A stretch of DNA of 64,000 bases from Muricomes intestini (GTDB taxonomy: Bacteria > Bacillota > Clostridia > Lachnospirales > Lachnospiraceae): NCBI RefSeq assembly GCF_004346165.1, contig NZ_SLZZ01000001.1, positions 62,001 through 126,000 on the forward strand. The letters are read 5' to 3'. The position numbers were made by a program, and so were the translations under genes. The notes below the pieces were generated by a model, which made no database searches, was not told where the DNA came from, and saw only the letters and a program-made list of their open reading frames with translations. Positions 52,428-61,100 of the stretch are shown piece after piece. The first letter of the stretch is position 1; each line of letters begins with the position of its first letter.

Positions 52428-53439
52428 TCTCCTGCATACATTAAAAAAATATGCTGTCTGGTTTCTGCTCCCTATGGGGCTTAATCTTCTGTACGCTCTG
52501 GCTTTGTGGCTTTCAGACAGCGATGCGTTTCACCGGCTTTGGCTTATGCTTGTATTCGGTTCGCTGCTGCTGTTTTCAATAGCACTTCTTTTTGCCTGCC
52601 GTTTGGAAAAACGGCGCGAAAAAACTTTTCTGGAGTTTCTCAATCACCCGGACGAAATTACCGAAGCGAACCTGTTGCGGTTGGTGGGCAGGCGGGACGG
52701 TGAGCTTGTCCATCACATCGGGGTTCTGCTGCGGGAAAATGAGCAAGCGAACCGGACTTTGATGACACAGGTGAATGACTATGAGGAATATGTGGAATCT
52801 TGGGCACACGAGATCAAAACGCCGCTTTCCCTTCTGACCTTTCTGCTGGACAACCGCAGAGATGAATTGCCGCTCGCTGTCTATCAACGGCTCGATTATG
52901 TACGTGCACAGATGCAGGGATTTGTAGAGCAGATGCTCTACTATGCAAGGCTCAAGAGCAGACAAAAGGATTATCTGTTTGAATCGCTATCCCTTATAGA
53001 ATGCTGCGAGGAAGCATTGGAGAACTACCAACCGCTGCTGAATGAACGAGGCTTTCGAATCACCAAAGAATTGCCCCGGCTCTTTATCCTTTCAGACCGC
53101 CGGGGATTGCTGTTCATCATCAATCAGATTCTCAGTAATGCCGTCACGTATACGCAAAATACAGAAGTACCGGAACTGCATCTAACCGCAGAACAAACTG
53201 AACGGTCCGTCATTCTTCGCATCAGGGATAATGGAATCGGGGTGCAACCATGGGATTTACCATTTCTGTTTGAAAAAGGCTTTACCGGTGATACTGGTAA
53301 AGCCCGAAAAAAGGCAACCGGCATGGGATTGTATCTCGCGAATGAAATGGCAAAAGCTTTGAAAATTGAGCTGGAGGTCTGCTCACAGCCCCAGAAAGGC
53401 TTTGAGATGATTGTTCTCTTCCCAACGATTGATTCTTAG
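52417..53439 (+). CDS. Intramembrane-sensing histidine kinase (BceS-type)
   Basis: 340 residues. Two close membrane helices (about 13-33 and 41-61) with only a short loop, so no external sensor domain, typical of BceS kinases that read the state of their ABC transporter. The phospho-acceptor His131 is in SWAHEIKTPLS. The ATP-binding domain shows QILSNAVTYT (N box), IRDNGIGV (G1) and GMGLYLANEMAKAL (G2). GGAGGAG precedes the ATG. It is the last gene of the cargo operon. Confidence 0.93.
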   Translation: MMNNLLHTLKKYAVWFLLPMGLNLLYALALWLSDSDAFHRLWLMLVFGSLLLFSIALLFACRLEKRREKTFLEFLNHPDEITEANLLRLVGRRDGELVHHIGVLLRENEQANRTLMTQVNDYEEYVESWAHEIKTPLSLLTFLLDNRRDELPLAVYQRLDYVRAQMQGFVEQMLYYARLKSRQKDYLFESLSLIECCEEALENYQPLLNERGFRITKELPRLFILSDRRGLLFIINQILSNAVTYTQNTEVPELHLTAEQTERSVILRIRDNGIGVQPWDLPFLFEKGFTGDTGKARKKATGMGLYLANEMAKALKIELEVCSQPQKGFEMIVLFPTIDS

Positions 53440-53792
53440 ATTAAAGGGTAAGACTACCCTCTTCGACTTGCGGAAAAGCAACATATATGGAAACCAAAAG
53501 GCGTCTAAAGAGCAAATCACAGCTTTCCTGCATAAAGCATAGGCGACTTGAATGTTTATGAGGCCTGACGAGGGTTTTGAATGAAAAATCCAAGACCCTC
53601 GTTTTTCATAGATGCACCCTACTTTTTTAGAAGAAAGCGGGATGTTTCTTTTTTAGGCCGGAATCAGTCCGGCACACAATTTCATAAAGCAAATACCCTA
53701 TGGGGCAATTTTAAGCGGCTGTGTTCTTCGTAACTGAAAAACACAGCCGCTTTTTTTGTTGCCTGAAATCATAAAGAAAGGATAGATGCACC
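53440..53792. other. 353-base gap with leader copy B and tandem terminators
   Basis: No gene. It contains copy B of the duplicated leader and two terminator hairpins before the acidic ICE gene. Confidence 0.7.
53553..53759 (+). repeat. Leader copy B with two terminator-like hairpins
   Basis: Counterpart of 48418-48622. The first hairpin (CGAGGGTTTTGAAT, loop, complement, TTTTT) is shared. The second, near 53715-53758 (AGCGGCTGTG with CACAGCCGCT then a T run), is well formed only in this copy. Their position before the ICE gene cluster suggests attenuation control. Confidence 0.75.
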
Positions 53793-54311
53793 GTGAAAAA
53801 CGAACTGCAAACCCTGCGGTTATTCAGTCCCCTCTTTCCCCATATCTACAGAAAGAATGAGTGGGGCGATCTTGATAATTATCCGGAGGACTTAACCCTC
53901 GGTGAGGTTTTGGAATACGAGGATGAAATTCTCGCCCTCATTCAGAAAGAGGGACTCCCCGGCGAGGGTGACCGAGGCCTTGCTGTTTACCTCAATGATA
54001 ATCTTAGCCAAAAGATATACAGCATCAATCCCTCAGTGGAGGAATGGAATGGCGAGCTGTGGGGCGTTACCGAGATACAAACCCACAGTACACTTTCTCC
54101 CTCCGAGCTTGCGGAGCTTACAGAATGGCTGTCCGGACAATTTTCAGACGGCTGGGGCGAGGGACTGGAGCAAAGGGAAATCGAAGTATATGACGGTGAG
54201 CTGTATGTCAGCTTTTGGGATAGCAGCAACCGCTTCTTTATCAAGTCGGAGGATAAGCTGAAAGGCAATCAGTTTTTCAGCTTTGGCATGACGATGGGAG
54301 GAATGTGCTAA
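53793..54311 (+). CDS. Acidic ICE-encoded hypothetical protein
   Basis: 172 residues, very acidic, no signal peptide. It starts at GTG 53793 (AAAGGA upstream; the other frames have no comparable coding). Net charge and position at the head of an ICE early-type cluster recall anti-restriction proteins that mimic DNA, but I see no ArdA motif, so this is a hint only. The end overlaps the next gene by one base of TAATG. Confidence 0.65.
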   Translation: MKNELQTLRLFSPLFPHIYRKNEWGDLDNYPEDLTLGEVLEYEDEILALIQKEGLPGEGDRGLAVYLNDNLSQKIYSINPSVEEWNGELWGVTEIQTHSTLSPSELAELTEWLSGQFSDGWGEGLEQREIEVYDGELYVSFWDSSNRFFIKSEDKLKGNQFFSFGMTMGGMC

Positions 54312-54901
54312 TGCCAAATCATGTTACCAATATTTTAAGAGTGTCCGGTGATCCGGAAAAGGTCAGGGCTATGTTCGAGGCCATCAAAAATGATGAAATC
54401 GGCCTCGGCAGCATCGATTTCAACAAGGTAATTCCTACGCCGGATAACATCTATCAGGGCAACCTCGGAAAAGAGGAATTCGCCAAGTACGGCAAGAACA
54501 ACTGGCTGGACTGGAATACCGCTAATTGGGGAACCAAGTGGAACAGCTATGGCTATGATGTCGAGTATACCCCAAAGGAATTTGATGGCGAGCATATCGA
54601 ATTCCAAACCGCATGGAGCTATCCTGACCCAATCATTGCAGCCTTGGCTAAACGGTACCCTGATCCCAGCTTTGAGGTGAAATGGGCAGATGAGGACTTC
54701 GGCTACAATGTCGGACGCAAAGAATTTGAAAACGGCGAGGAAATATTCAGCCATATCCCTCCCGGTGGTTCCAAGGAAGCACTGGAGCTGGCGGCTGAGG
54801 TTCACGGCTTGGATCTGGCCGATGAGGGCTACCTGTACAATGGGGAAACCGGCGAATATGAATATCATGATCCGGATGAGTCGATGTCACTAAAAATGTA
54901 A
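54311..54901 (+). CDS. Api92-like / DUF1281-type protein
   Basis: 196 residues. The start MPNHVTNILRVSGDPEKVRAM is diagnostic of the Api92/YubB family with a ferredoxin-like N-terminal domain, common on plasmids, phages and ICEs. ANWGTKWNSY and the Trp-rich middle, including FQTAWSYPDPIIAALAKRYP, are also family features. Function is unknown. The start overlaps the preceding stop (TAATG), so they are translationally coupled. Confidence 0.82.
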   Translation: MPNHVTNILRVSGDPEKVRAMFEAIKNDEIGLGSIDFNKVIPTPDNIYQGNLGKEEFAKYGKNNWLDWNTANWGTKWNSYGYDVEYTPKEFDGEHIEFQTAWSYPDPIIAALAKRYPDPSFEVKWADEDFGYNVGRKEFENGEEIFSHIPPGGSKEALELAAEVHGLDLADEGYLYNGETGEYEYHDPDESMSLKM

Positions 54902-54943
54902 GTGATAATCGGCTCTTTTCTTTTCAGAGGGAGGTGATGGAAT

Positions 54944-55888
54944 ATCAATAGCTTTATCAGCTGGGTGGGCGGTAAAAAAGCCCTCCGCAATATTATTTAT
55001 CGGCTCTTCCCCAAGGATTTCGGCAGATACATTGAAGTCTTTGGCGGCGGGGGCTGGGTGCTGTTCGGCAGGCCTCCTGACTGTAAGGGTATGGAGGTCT
55101 ACAACGACTTTAACAGCAACCTGACCAACCTGTTCTACTGCGTAAAGAACAGGCCGTTGGCGTTCCTCAAGCAGCTGGGCTTCCTGCCCCTTAACTCACG
55201 ATATGAATTCAATGTGCTACGCCGGTTCTTTGAAAAGGATGAATTCGATACCGAATATCTGCAGGAAGAACTGGAACTGGCGCAGCATAACCTCCCGCCG
55301 CCTGCATTTGAGGAACTTAAGGCTATCATGCTGGAGCAGGCAGAGCCAAGCGATGTGTGGCGAGCGGCTGCATTTTTCAAGCTCATCCGCTACAGCTACG
55401 GCAGCGGCTGCACCTCCTATGGCTGCCAGCCCTTTGATATCAGAAAGGTGTTCGCCGTTATCTGGGAGGCATCAAGGCGACTTGCAAACACGGTGGTGGA
55501 AAATAAAGACTTTGAGGCATTGATCCGGCAGTACGACCGTGATGATGCCTTTTTTTATTGTGATCCGCCCTATTACATGACCGAGGGTCACTATGCGGTG
55601 GAGTTCCTCAAAACCGACCATCAGCGGCTCCGGGATACGCTGGCAGGTTGCAAAGGGAAATGGATGGTTTCCTACAACGATTGTGAATTCATCCGGGAAC
55701 TGTATCAGGATTACACCATCACCCCAGTCACCCGCCTGAACAATCTGGCGCAGCGGTATGACGGAGGCTGCGAGTACCCAGAAGTTATCATTACCAACTA
55801 CGACCCCAAGGAACGGGAAAATGATATGTTCCAGATGAATCTGTTTGACCTTTGTTTTGGAGGTGAGGATGAAGATGACTGCGATTGA
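54944..55888 (+). CDS. DNA adenine methylase (Dam/D12 class), apparent AUC start
   Basis: 314 residues from ATC 54944. The N terminus then reads (M)NSFISWVGGKKALRNII, matching Dam-type motif X. IEVFGGGGWVLFG is the SAM-binding motif I and YCDPPYYM the catalytic motif IV (DPPY). GGGAGGTG lies 7 bases before ATC. The first conventional start, GTG 54965, has no SD and would cut into the SWVGGK motif. A frame stop (TGA 54935) precludes a longer N terminus. It probably protects the element against restriction. It is followed closely by a small ICE gene. Confidence 0.85.
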   Translation: MNSFISWVGGKKALRNIIYRLFPKDFGRYIEVFGGGGWVLFGRPPDCKGMEVYNDFNSNLTNLFYCVKNRPLAFLKQLGFLPLNSRYEFNVLRRFFEKDEFDTEYLQEELELAQHNLPPPAFEELKAIMLEQAEPSDVWRAAAFFKLIRYSYGSGCTSYGCQPFDIRKVFAVIWEASRRLANTVVENKDFEALIRQYDRDDAFFYCDPPYYMTEGHYAVEFLKTDHQRLRDTLAGCKGKWMVSYNDCEFIRELYQDYTITPVTRLNNLAQRYDGGCEYPEVIITNYDPKERENDMFQMNLFDLCFGGEDEDDCD

Positions 55889-56264
55889 GAAAATGAGATG
55901 GGCAAAAGCCCTGCTGGAGGAAGAAAGCGGCGGCGCATATGAGCTTGTAGTCGGCAATGTTCACGATGACCTGTATCTTCGATGTGGAGATCAAGTCAAT
56001 GCGGGGCTGTATCTTTCTATGCTGCCGAACAGAGATACCGGCAAGTATGACTGTATTTTCAAGGGATACACCCGCATGAGCGGAGGCTATCGCAACGCCA
56101 AGGGAATGCAGAAGCTGGCTGACGAGTACAAGCAGGCTGCATATTTTCTCAGGGAGATGGAAATTGCCAACATTTCTCTGTCTGAGGATGAGCTTTCTGC
56201 CTTTGTATCAGAGTTGAAATCGGCAGAGAAACAACAAATCAACGCCCTGCAGATGGGGATGTAA
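55869..56264 (+). CDS. Hypothetical ICE protein, 131 residues
   Basis: A soluble protein with an N-terminal helix (MTAIEKMRWAKALLEEE) and a beta-rich middle. It has no motif I recognise. GGAGGTGAGG lies upstream; the start is ATG 55869 or 55875. It overlaps the methylase end by 20 bases, so it is part of the same transcription unit. Confidence 0.65.
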   Translation: MKMTAIEKMRWAKALLEEESGGAYELVVGNVHDDLYLRCGDQVNAGLYLSMLPNRDTGKYDCIFKGYTRMSGGYRNAKGMQKLADEYKQAAYFLREMEIANISLSEDELSAFVSELKSAEKQQINALQMGM

Positions 56265-56278
56265 AGGAGGATTGCACC

Positions 56279-56707
56279 ATGAGAATCATTGAAACCAAGG
56301 GCAGGATTGCAGATAACGGCAACATCGTCCTGCCGCCCGATGTGTTGGAAACCATGTGTGTCACTGCCGGTGATACCGTGCATCTGGCGTACCTGTCCCA
56401 TCACCCGGTAAAGGAGATTAACAGCTACGGGGAGTTTTTTCTCACCAAGGATGGTATCGATCATGTAACTGAACCGGTGGAAGCGCCGGAATTGGCAGAG
56501 CTGTCGGTGCCTCATGTGCTTTTGGAGGCGGCAGGGATTCCGCTGGATGACGATCTGGACATCCGCTGTGAGGACGGCGCTATCATCATCGGCAGTGCCG
56601 ATCCCGTAAAGCAGCTGCCACCTCAGCTCATGGAGCTGTTCGACAGCCTCGGCGTGAGCTATGACACCATCCGCTGTGTGCTGGAGGGAGGTGCGGAGGA
56701 TGAATAA
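56279..56707 (+). CDS. AbrB-like domain protein, 142 residues
   Basis: The N-terminal 50 residues (TKGRIADNGNIVLPPDVLETMCVTAGDTVHLAYL) have the swapped-hairpin pattern of SpoVT/AbrB DNA-binding domains. The rest is acidic and helical, ending VLEGGAEDE. It may be a DNA-binding regulator of the element. AAAGGAGG precedes the ATG. The end overlaps the next AbrB-like gene by 8 bases, so the two are cotranslated and could form a heteromer. Confidence 0.7.
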   Translation: MRIIETKGRIADNGNIVLPPDVLETMCVTAGDTVHLAYLSHHPVKEINSYGEFFLTKDGIDHVTEPVEAPELAELSVPHVLLEAAGIPLDDDLDIRCEDGAIIIGSADPVKQLPPQLMELFDSLGVSYDTIRCVLEGGAEDE

Positions 56708-56984
56708 GAAGCCCATCTACAAGCTGATGGACGGCAAAGGACGTGTGCTGATTCCCAAGGAACTGCGCACCGCCAGCGGCATGGATTACGGCGATATCGT
56801 GCGCCTTAATATATCCAACGGCATGGTCAGTGTACAAAAGGTGGATATCATCGAAATCGGCGACCAGTCTCCGGAGGCGGTGGAGGCCTATGTCCGTGCG
56901 GCGTTCAAGACTATGCCTGACGATACAAGACTTTCCCTCATTTCCGATCTGACTGCCCTACTGCAGCAGAAAAAGGAGGGCTAA
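56700..56984 (+). CDS. AbrB/MazE-family protein, 94 residues
   Basis: The AbrB-type domain is clear at the N terminus (LMDGKGRVLIPKELRTASGMDYGDIVRL), followed by a helical C-terminal tail (LSLISDLTALLQQKK). Proteins of this type are transition-state regulators or antitoxins. No toxin gene is adjacent. Start ATG 56700, with GGAGGTGCGGAGG before it inside the previous gene. Confidence 0.8.
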   Translation: MNKKPIYKLMDGKGRVLIPKELRTASGMDYGDIVRLNISNGMVSVQKVDIIEIGDQSPEAVEAYVRAAFKTMPDDTRLSLISDLTALLQQKKEG

Positions 56985-56987
56985 CGG

Positions 56988-57548
56988 ATGGAAAGAAAAT
57001 CTCTATTTACTGATAAAGACTGTTCGGCAACAGGCTTAAACTGCAGTATTCAGGGGGAAGTTGTCGTATTAAGTCAGGACACACCTGAAAGGCAGCTGTA
57101 CTTCTGCCTATGCGGAAATGGGGCCGGTACCAATCCAAGCGGCTGTGCTGTATTTTTAGTATCGCTCCGTACCGGGGAGTTTGCCCTGAAAAAACGCAGT
57201 GAGGTCATCGGCATCCTTAAGCCAGAGCTTCTGCCGGACAGTGCCAAGCTGCAGCTCTCCCAAATCAGACCGGTGGGAGCGCTGGATTTAAAGAATTATG
57301 AGCCGAAATACAGTGGCTACAGCTTTCTGCCCGATGGCCGCTATGCTTCTGGCGTGTGGCTCTGCACCGAACAAGAAGCGCTGGATTATATGGAGATGCA
57401 GAAGCCATACCAGCATCGCATCATGATCTGCGACCGGGATGATTTTTGTGTGCTGGAGCTACAGGAGGGCAGGCTTCTCCATCCAACAGAGGAAGCAATG
57501 GAGGCCTTCCGGCAGGCCTCGGAGAACGGAGGTCTTACTATGACATAA
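56988..57548 (+). CDS. Hypothetical ICE protein, 186 residues
   Basis: A soluble protein with several cysteines near the N terminus (CSATGLNCS, CLCGNGAG). No recognised domain. AAAGGAGG upstream and a 3-base gap from the previous gene show it is in the same operon. The family appears repeatedly in Clostridia ICEs as an uncharacterised protein. Function unknown. Confidence 0.65.
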   Translation: MERKSLFTDKDCSATGLNCSIQGEVVVLSQDTPERQLYFCLCGNGAGTNPSGCAVFLVSLRTGEFALKKRSEVIGILKPELLPDSAKLQLSQIRPVGALDLKNYEPKYSGYSFLPDGRYASGVWLCTEQEALDYMEMQKPYQHRIMICDRDDFCVLELQEGRLLHPTEEAMEAFRQASENGGLTMT

Positions 57549-57563
57549 AGGAGGCACAAGATC

Positions 57564-58112
57564 ATGAGAAATATCCGGATGGAAAAGGATATCATCCTAT
57601 ACTACGGCAACCCTGCCGGTTATGTCAGCGGCGGCAAGGCGATGGTTGATCCCTTGTTCGAGTCGGAGGAACTGAAAGCCTTTCTTAGCCGCCAAAAGGA
57701 TATCGGCGAGGTGAAATGGACGGACGGTGTGTATGACCACCTTGTGAATGGTCAGCGGGATAACCAAGAACTCACCCTGCTGAAAAGCTGCCGTGTATGG
57801 CAGCTAAAACCCGAATCGGATCTCCAGATGCGCTTCATCAGTCACGCTGATTTCTGTAAAGAGTTTGGAGAGCCGCAGATGTCCGATTATCAAACCGTCT
57901 ATGACGGCGAAGTGGAAACCAACGATCTGGAGGCACTCTACACCAAATTCAATACAGCTCACCCTCCCGGTTATGTAGGGCATTCCCTGTCTATGTCGGA
58001 TGTGCTGGAGCTGTACGATGAAAATGGCAGCAGCTTCTACTACTGCGACCGCTTCGGCTTTCAGGAAATCCACTTCAAGTCTCCGCCACAAACCCAGACC
58101 ATGCAGCTCTAA
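57564..58112 (+). CDS. YodL-domain protein
   Basis: 182 residues. The C-terminal half carries the YodL-like signature: FNTAHPPGYVGHSLSMSDVLEL, then YYCDRFGFQEI. YodL-like domains occur on plasmids and ICEs of Firmicutes and in Bacillus YodL, linked to cell-shape proteins; the role on mobile elements is unknown. ATG 57564 is 8 bases after AGGAGG. Confidence 0.78.
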   Translation: MRNIRMEKDIILYYGNPAGYVSGGKAMVDPLFESEELKAFLSRQKDIGEVKWTDGVYDHLVNGQRDNQELTLLKSCRVWQLKPESDLQMRFISHADFCKEFGEPQMSDYQTVYDGEVETNDLEALYTKFNTAHPPGYVGHSLSMSDVLELYDENGSSFYYCDRFGFQEIHFKSPPQTQTMQL

Positions 58113-58161
58113 ATATAGGTCTTACTTTAAAATATTACAAAACAAGGAGGAAAGTTAGAAT

Positions 58162-61100
58162 ATGAACTCTAAAACAAAGAGGTTCTGTTCCATCGGATTG
58201 GCAATTTGTCTGATATGTTCCATGTTCGCAGGGAGCGCATATGCGACAAAGCTGATATTTACGGACAGTGTCAATCATTGGGCTGAGAAAGCTATCAACG
58301 AACTTGCAGACAAAGGAATCCTTTATGGTTATCCTGATGGCTTGGTTCACCCAGATGAACTTATAACAAGAGGTGAGTTTGCTTCTCTTGTTGCAAGAAC
58401 AATGAAACTTCCCAATCCCGACAACGAAAATGTGGCCATTGTATTCAAGGATATTGCAGGGCATTTTGCAGAAAAGGATATCGAAGCACTGGTCATTGCA
58501 GGGATTATTGGAAAAGATGACTTCGGTGAAAGGTTCTGTCCGGATGAACCCATCACACGAATTGAAATGATTAGAATGCTGATAAAAGCAATTGGAAAGG
58601 GAGAGCATTCCAAAGACTGCTCCTGCAATACCGGGTTTGCTGATGACGATCTGCTCACAGAAGAACAGCGTAAGTATGTCTGTGCAGGAAAGCACTACTG
58701 CATCATTTGTGGATTTCCTGATGGCACGGTCAGACCCAACGATGTGGCTACCCGTGGTGAAGCTTTTGAGATGCTCGTAAGCACGGAGAAAGCAAAAGAA
58801 CAGATAAAAGAGCAGGAAAGCAAGCCTCCGGTAGATAAGCCAGCAACTGGCGATTCCTCATCAAGCGGAGGCGGCTCCTCCACTGTCCCGGCTCCGCAGT
58901 TTAGCTTTATACTCCCTGCCAATGCATATAAAGGTGATGAAATTAAATTAGAACCAACAAGCCGCTATGTAAAAAGCGTGGTGTGGACAGTCAGAAAAGA
59001 TGGTGTATCACTTGAACTGGATAAGGTTTTGAATGGTGTTCTTAATGAGAACGGAGGCTCTATCTCCTTTTTGGATACAGGCAATTTTGTGCTTACGGCT
59101 ACAGCTGTTAATAGTCGTGGCAAGGAGATCAAACATGAACAGAGCATCCATATCTACCCTGTTATCACTACAGGGTTTTCGCTGCCTAAAACAGCTCACA
59201 CTGATACAGCTGTTTCGGTAGATTTAAAAACAACAGATCTTGGCAGTAATCAGGTGATATGGACATTAAAGAAGGAAGGGTTAGAAATTGACCTTGCAGA
59301 TGCTCTGAACGGTGAACTTGAAGCAGATGGAGGCATAGTGGTGTTTAAAAATAAGGGCAGCTATGTTCTCACCGCTTCTATTGCGGATGAATTGGGTAAA
59401 ACTGTGTCAGCTTCACAAACAATCACCATATATCCCGTTGCACAAGTCAAAGTAACCCTACCAACAGTAAGTCATACGGATAAGACGGTAAACTTTTATT
59501 CAGAAGTAACAGATGCAGAAGATATGACTGTGGACTTTTCTCTCACCAGAAATGGAGAAACCGTGCAGATCACAGACTATGTTGAGGGAGATCTAAACGC
59601 GGGCAGCATTCGCTTTAAAGAAAAAGGTGTATATGCCCTTACAGTAATAGCCACAGACAAGACCGACCGAATATTTACAGATACCGCAAACATTACGGTA
59701 TACCCTGTAGGTTCTTCCGGTTTTTATCTGCCTGAAATTTTCCATACTGACAGCGAAGTCACTCTTCAGGCTAATTTTTCCGAAATCGGCAACCACACCG
59801 TAGAATGGACGCTAACGAAAAATGGTAAACCGATAAATCTGCAGGATGCCATAAGCGGAGGCCTTACCAACGCAGGTGGTACTGTTCAATTTAAGGAACA
59901 AGGAAGCTATGTTCTTAAGGCGGCATTCACGGATAATGGTGGCAGAAACTACAGTTACGAGCAAGGATTTAAGGTATATCCCGTGCCGACTGTGCGATAT
60001 AGCCTTCCCCAATACGCACATACAGATAGCGACATCGCCATAAAAGCTCAAGTGACTGCACTGGATGACCTCAACATTGAATGGCTTGTGGACAATACCT
60101 ATGGCTTTCAGGACTTCGATACCTTTGTAGACGGTGAACTGAGCAATGAGGGCGGTACAATACGTTTTAAGAGGGCGGGTATCTACGAGCTTGTCGCAAG
60201 AGTTACTGATGAAACAGGCCGTGTATTTTTATTCGAGTTTGGCGGCAAATGCGAGGTACTCCCCGTGCTTTCTATTGGCTTTGAACTTCCTGCCCTCGCT
60301 TATACTGATAGCACAATCGACATCAGAACACATGGCAATAACAATGTGCTTCCCGTTGAATGGTCTTTGAGTAAGGGTGAAAAAACTGTTTCATTGGGAG
60401 ATTTTATCAACGGTACTCTCAATGCACAGGGAGGAAAAATTGGATTCATAGCTGACGGAGAGTATACACTGACTGCAACCATGACCGACTTTTTGAAGCG
60501 AAGCTACAGCCATAGTCAAACCATTCGTGTTCTGCCGGTTATCAGCTATGATTTCATTCTTCCAAGTACCATTCATTATGGAACGCAGTTTACAGTATCG
60601 CCGAAGAACGTTTTAAGCCTTGGCTCCAACAGTGTAGTTTGGTCACTGAACAAGGATGGAGAGCACGCCGAATTTACAGGTGTGCTGACCAATGATGGGG
60701 GTAAAATATCTATCCATCATACCGGAACATTTACGCTTACTGCCGCTGTAACAGATAGCGCAGGCAGACCGTTTTCACAAAGTCATAACATCACAGTGAC
60801 CAACACGGCACCCAATACCCCAGTGATTACTGCTACACCTACCAGAACCGTAAAAGATGGGAAATTCCTTGTCAATGTAAATGCTGCAGCGACCGATCCA
60901 GATGGTGACGATGTTATCTTGGAATGGGATGGAACAACTGCAGACAGCTATTATCCTGTGGGTTCCCATACCATCAGGGTAAGAGCTAAAGATGATGCGG
61001 GGGATTATTCCGATTGGATTTCAAAGACTTTTACAATTACGAACGCTGCACCGAGTGTTCCCATCATCAACAGAACCCCAAGCGGAAATAGCGTAATACC

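Noticed and set aside
53793-54311. ArdA antirestriction protein
   Set aside because: Acidity and position fit, but I cannot see the ArdA motif, so it is left as hypothetical.
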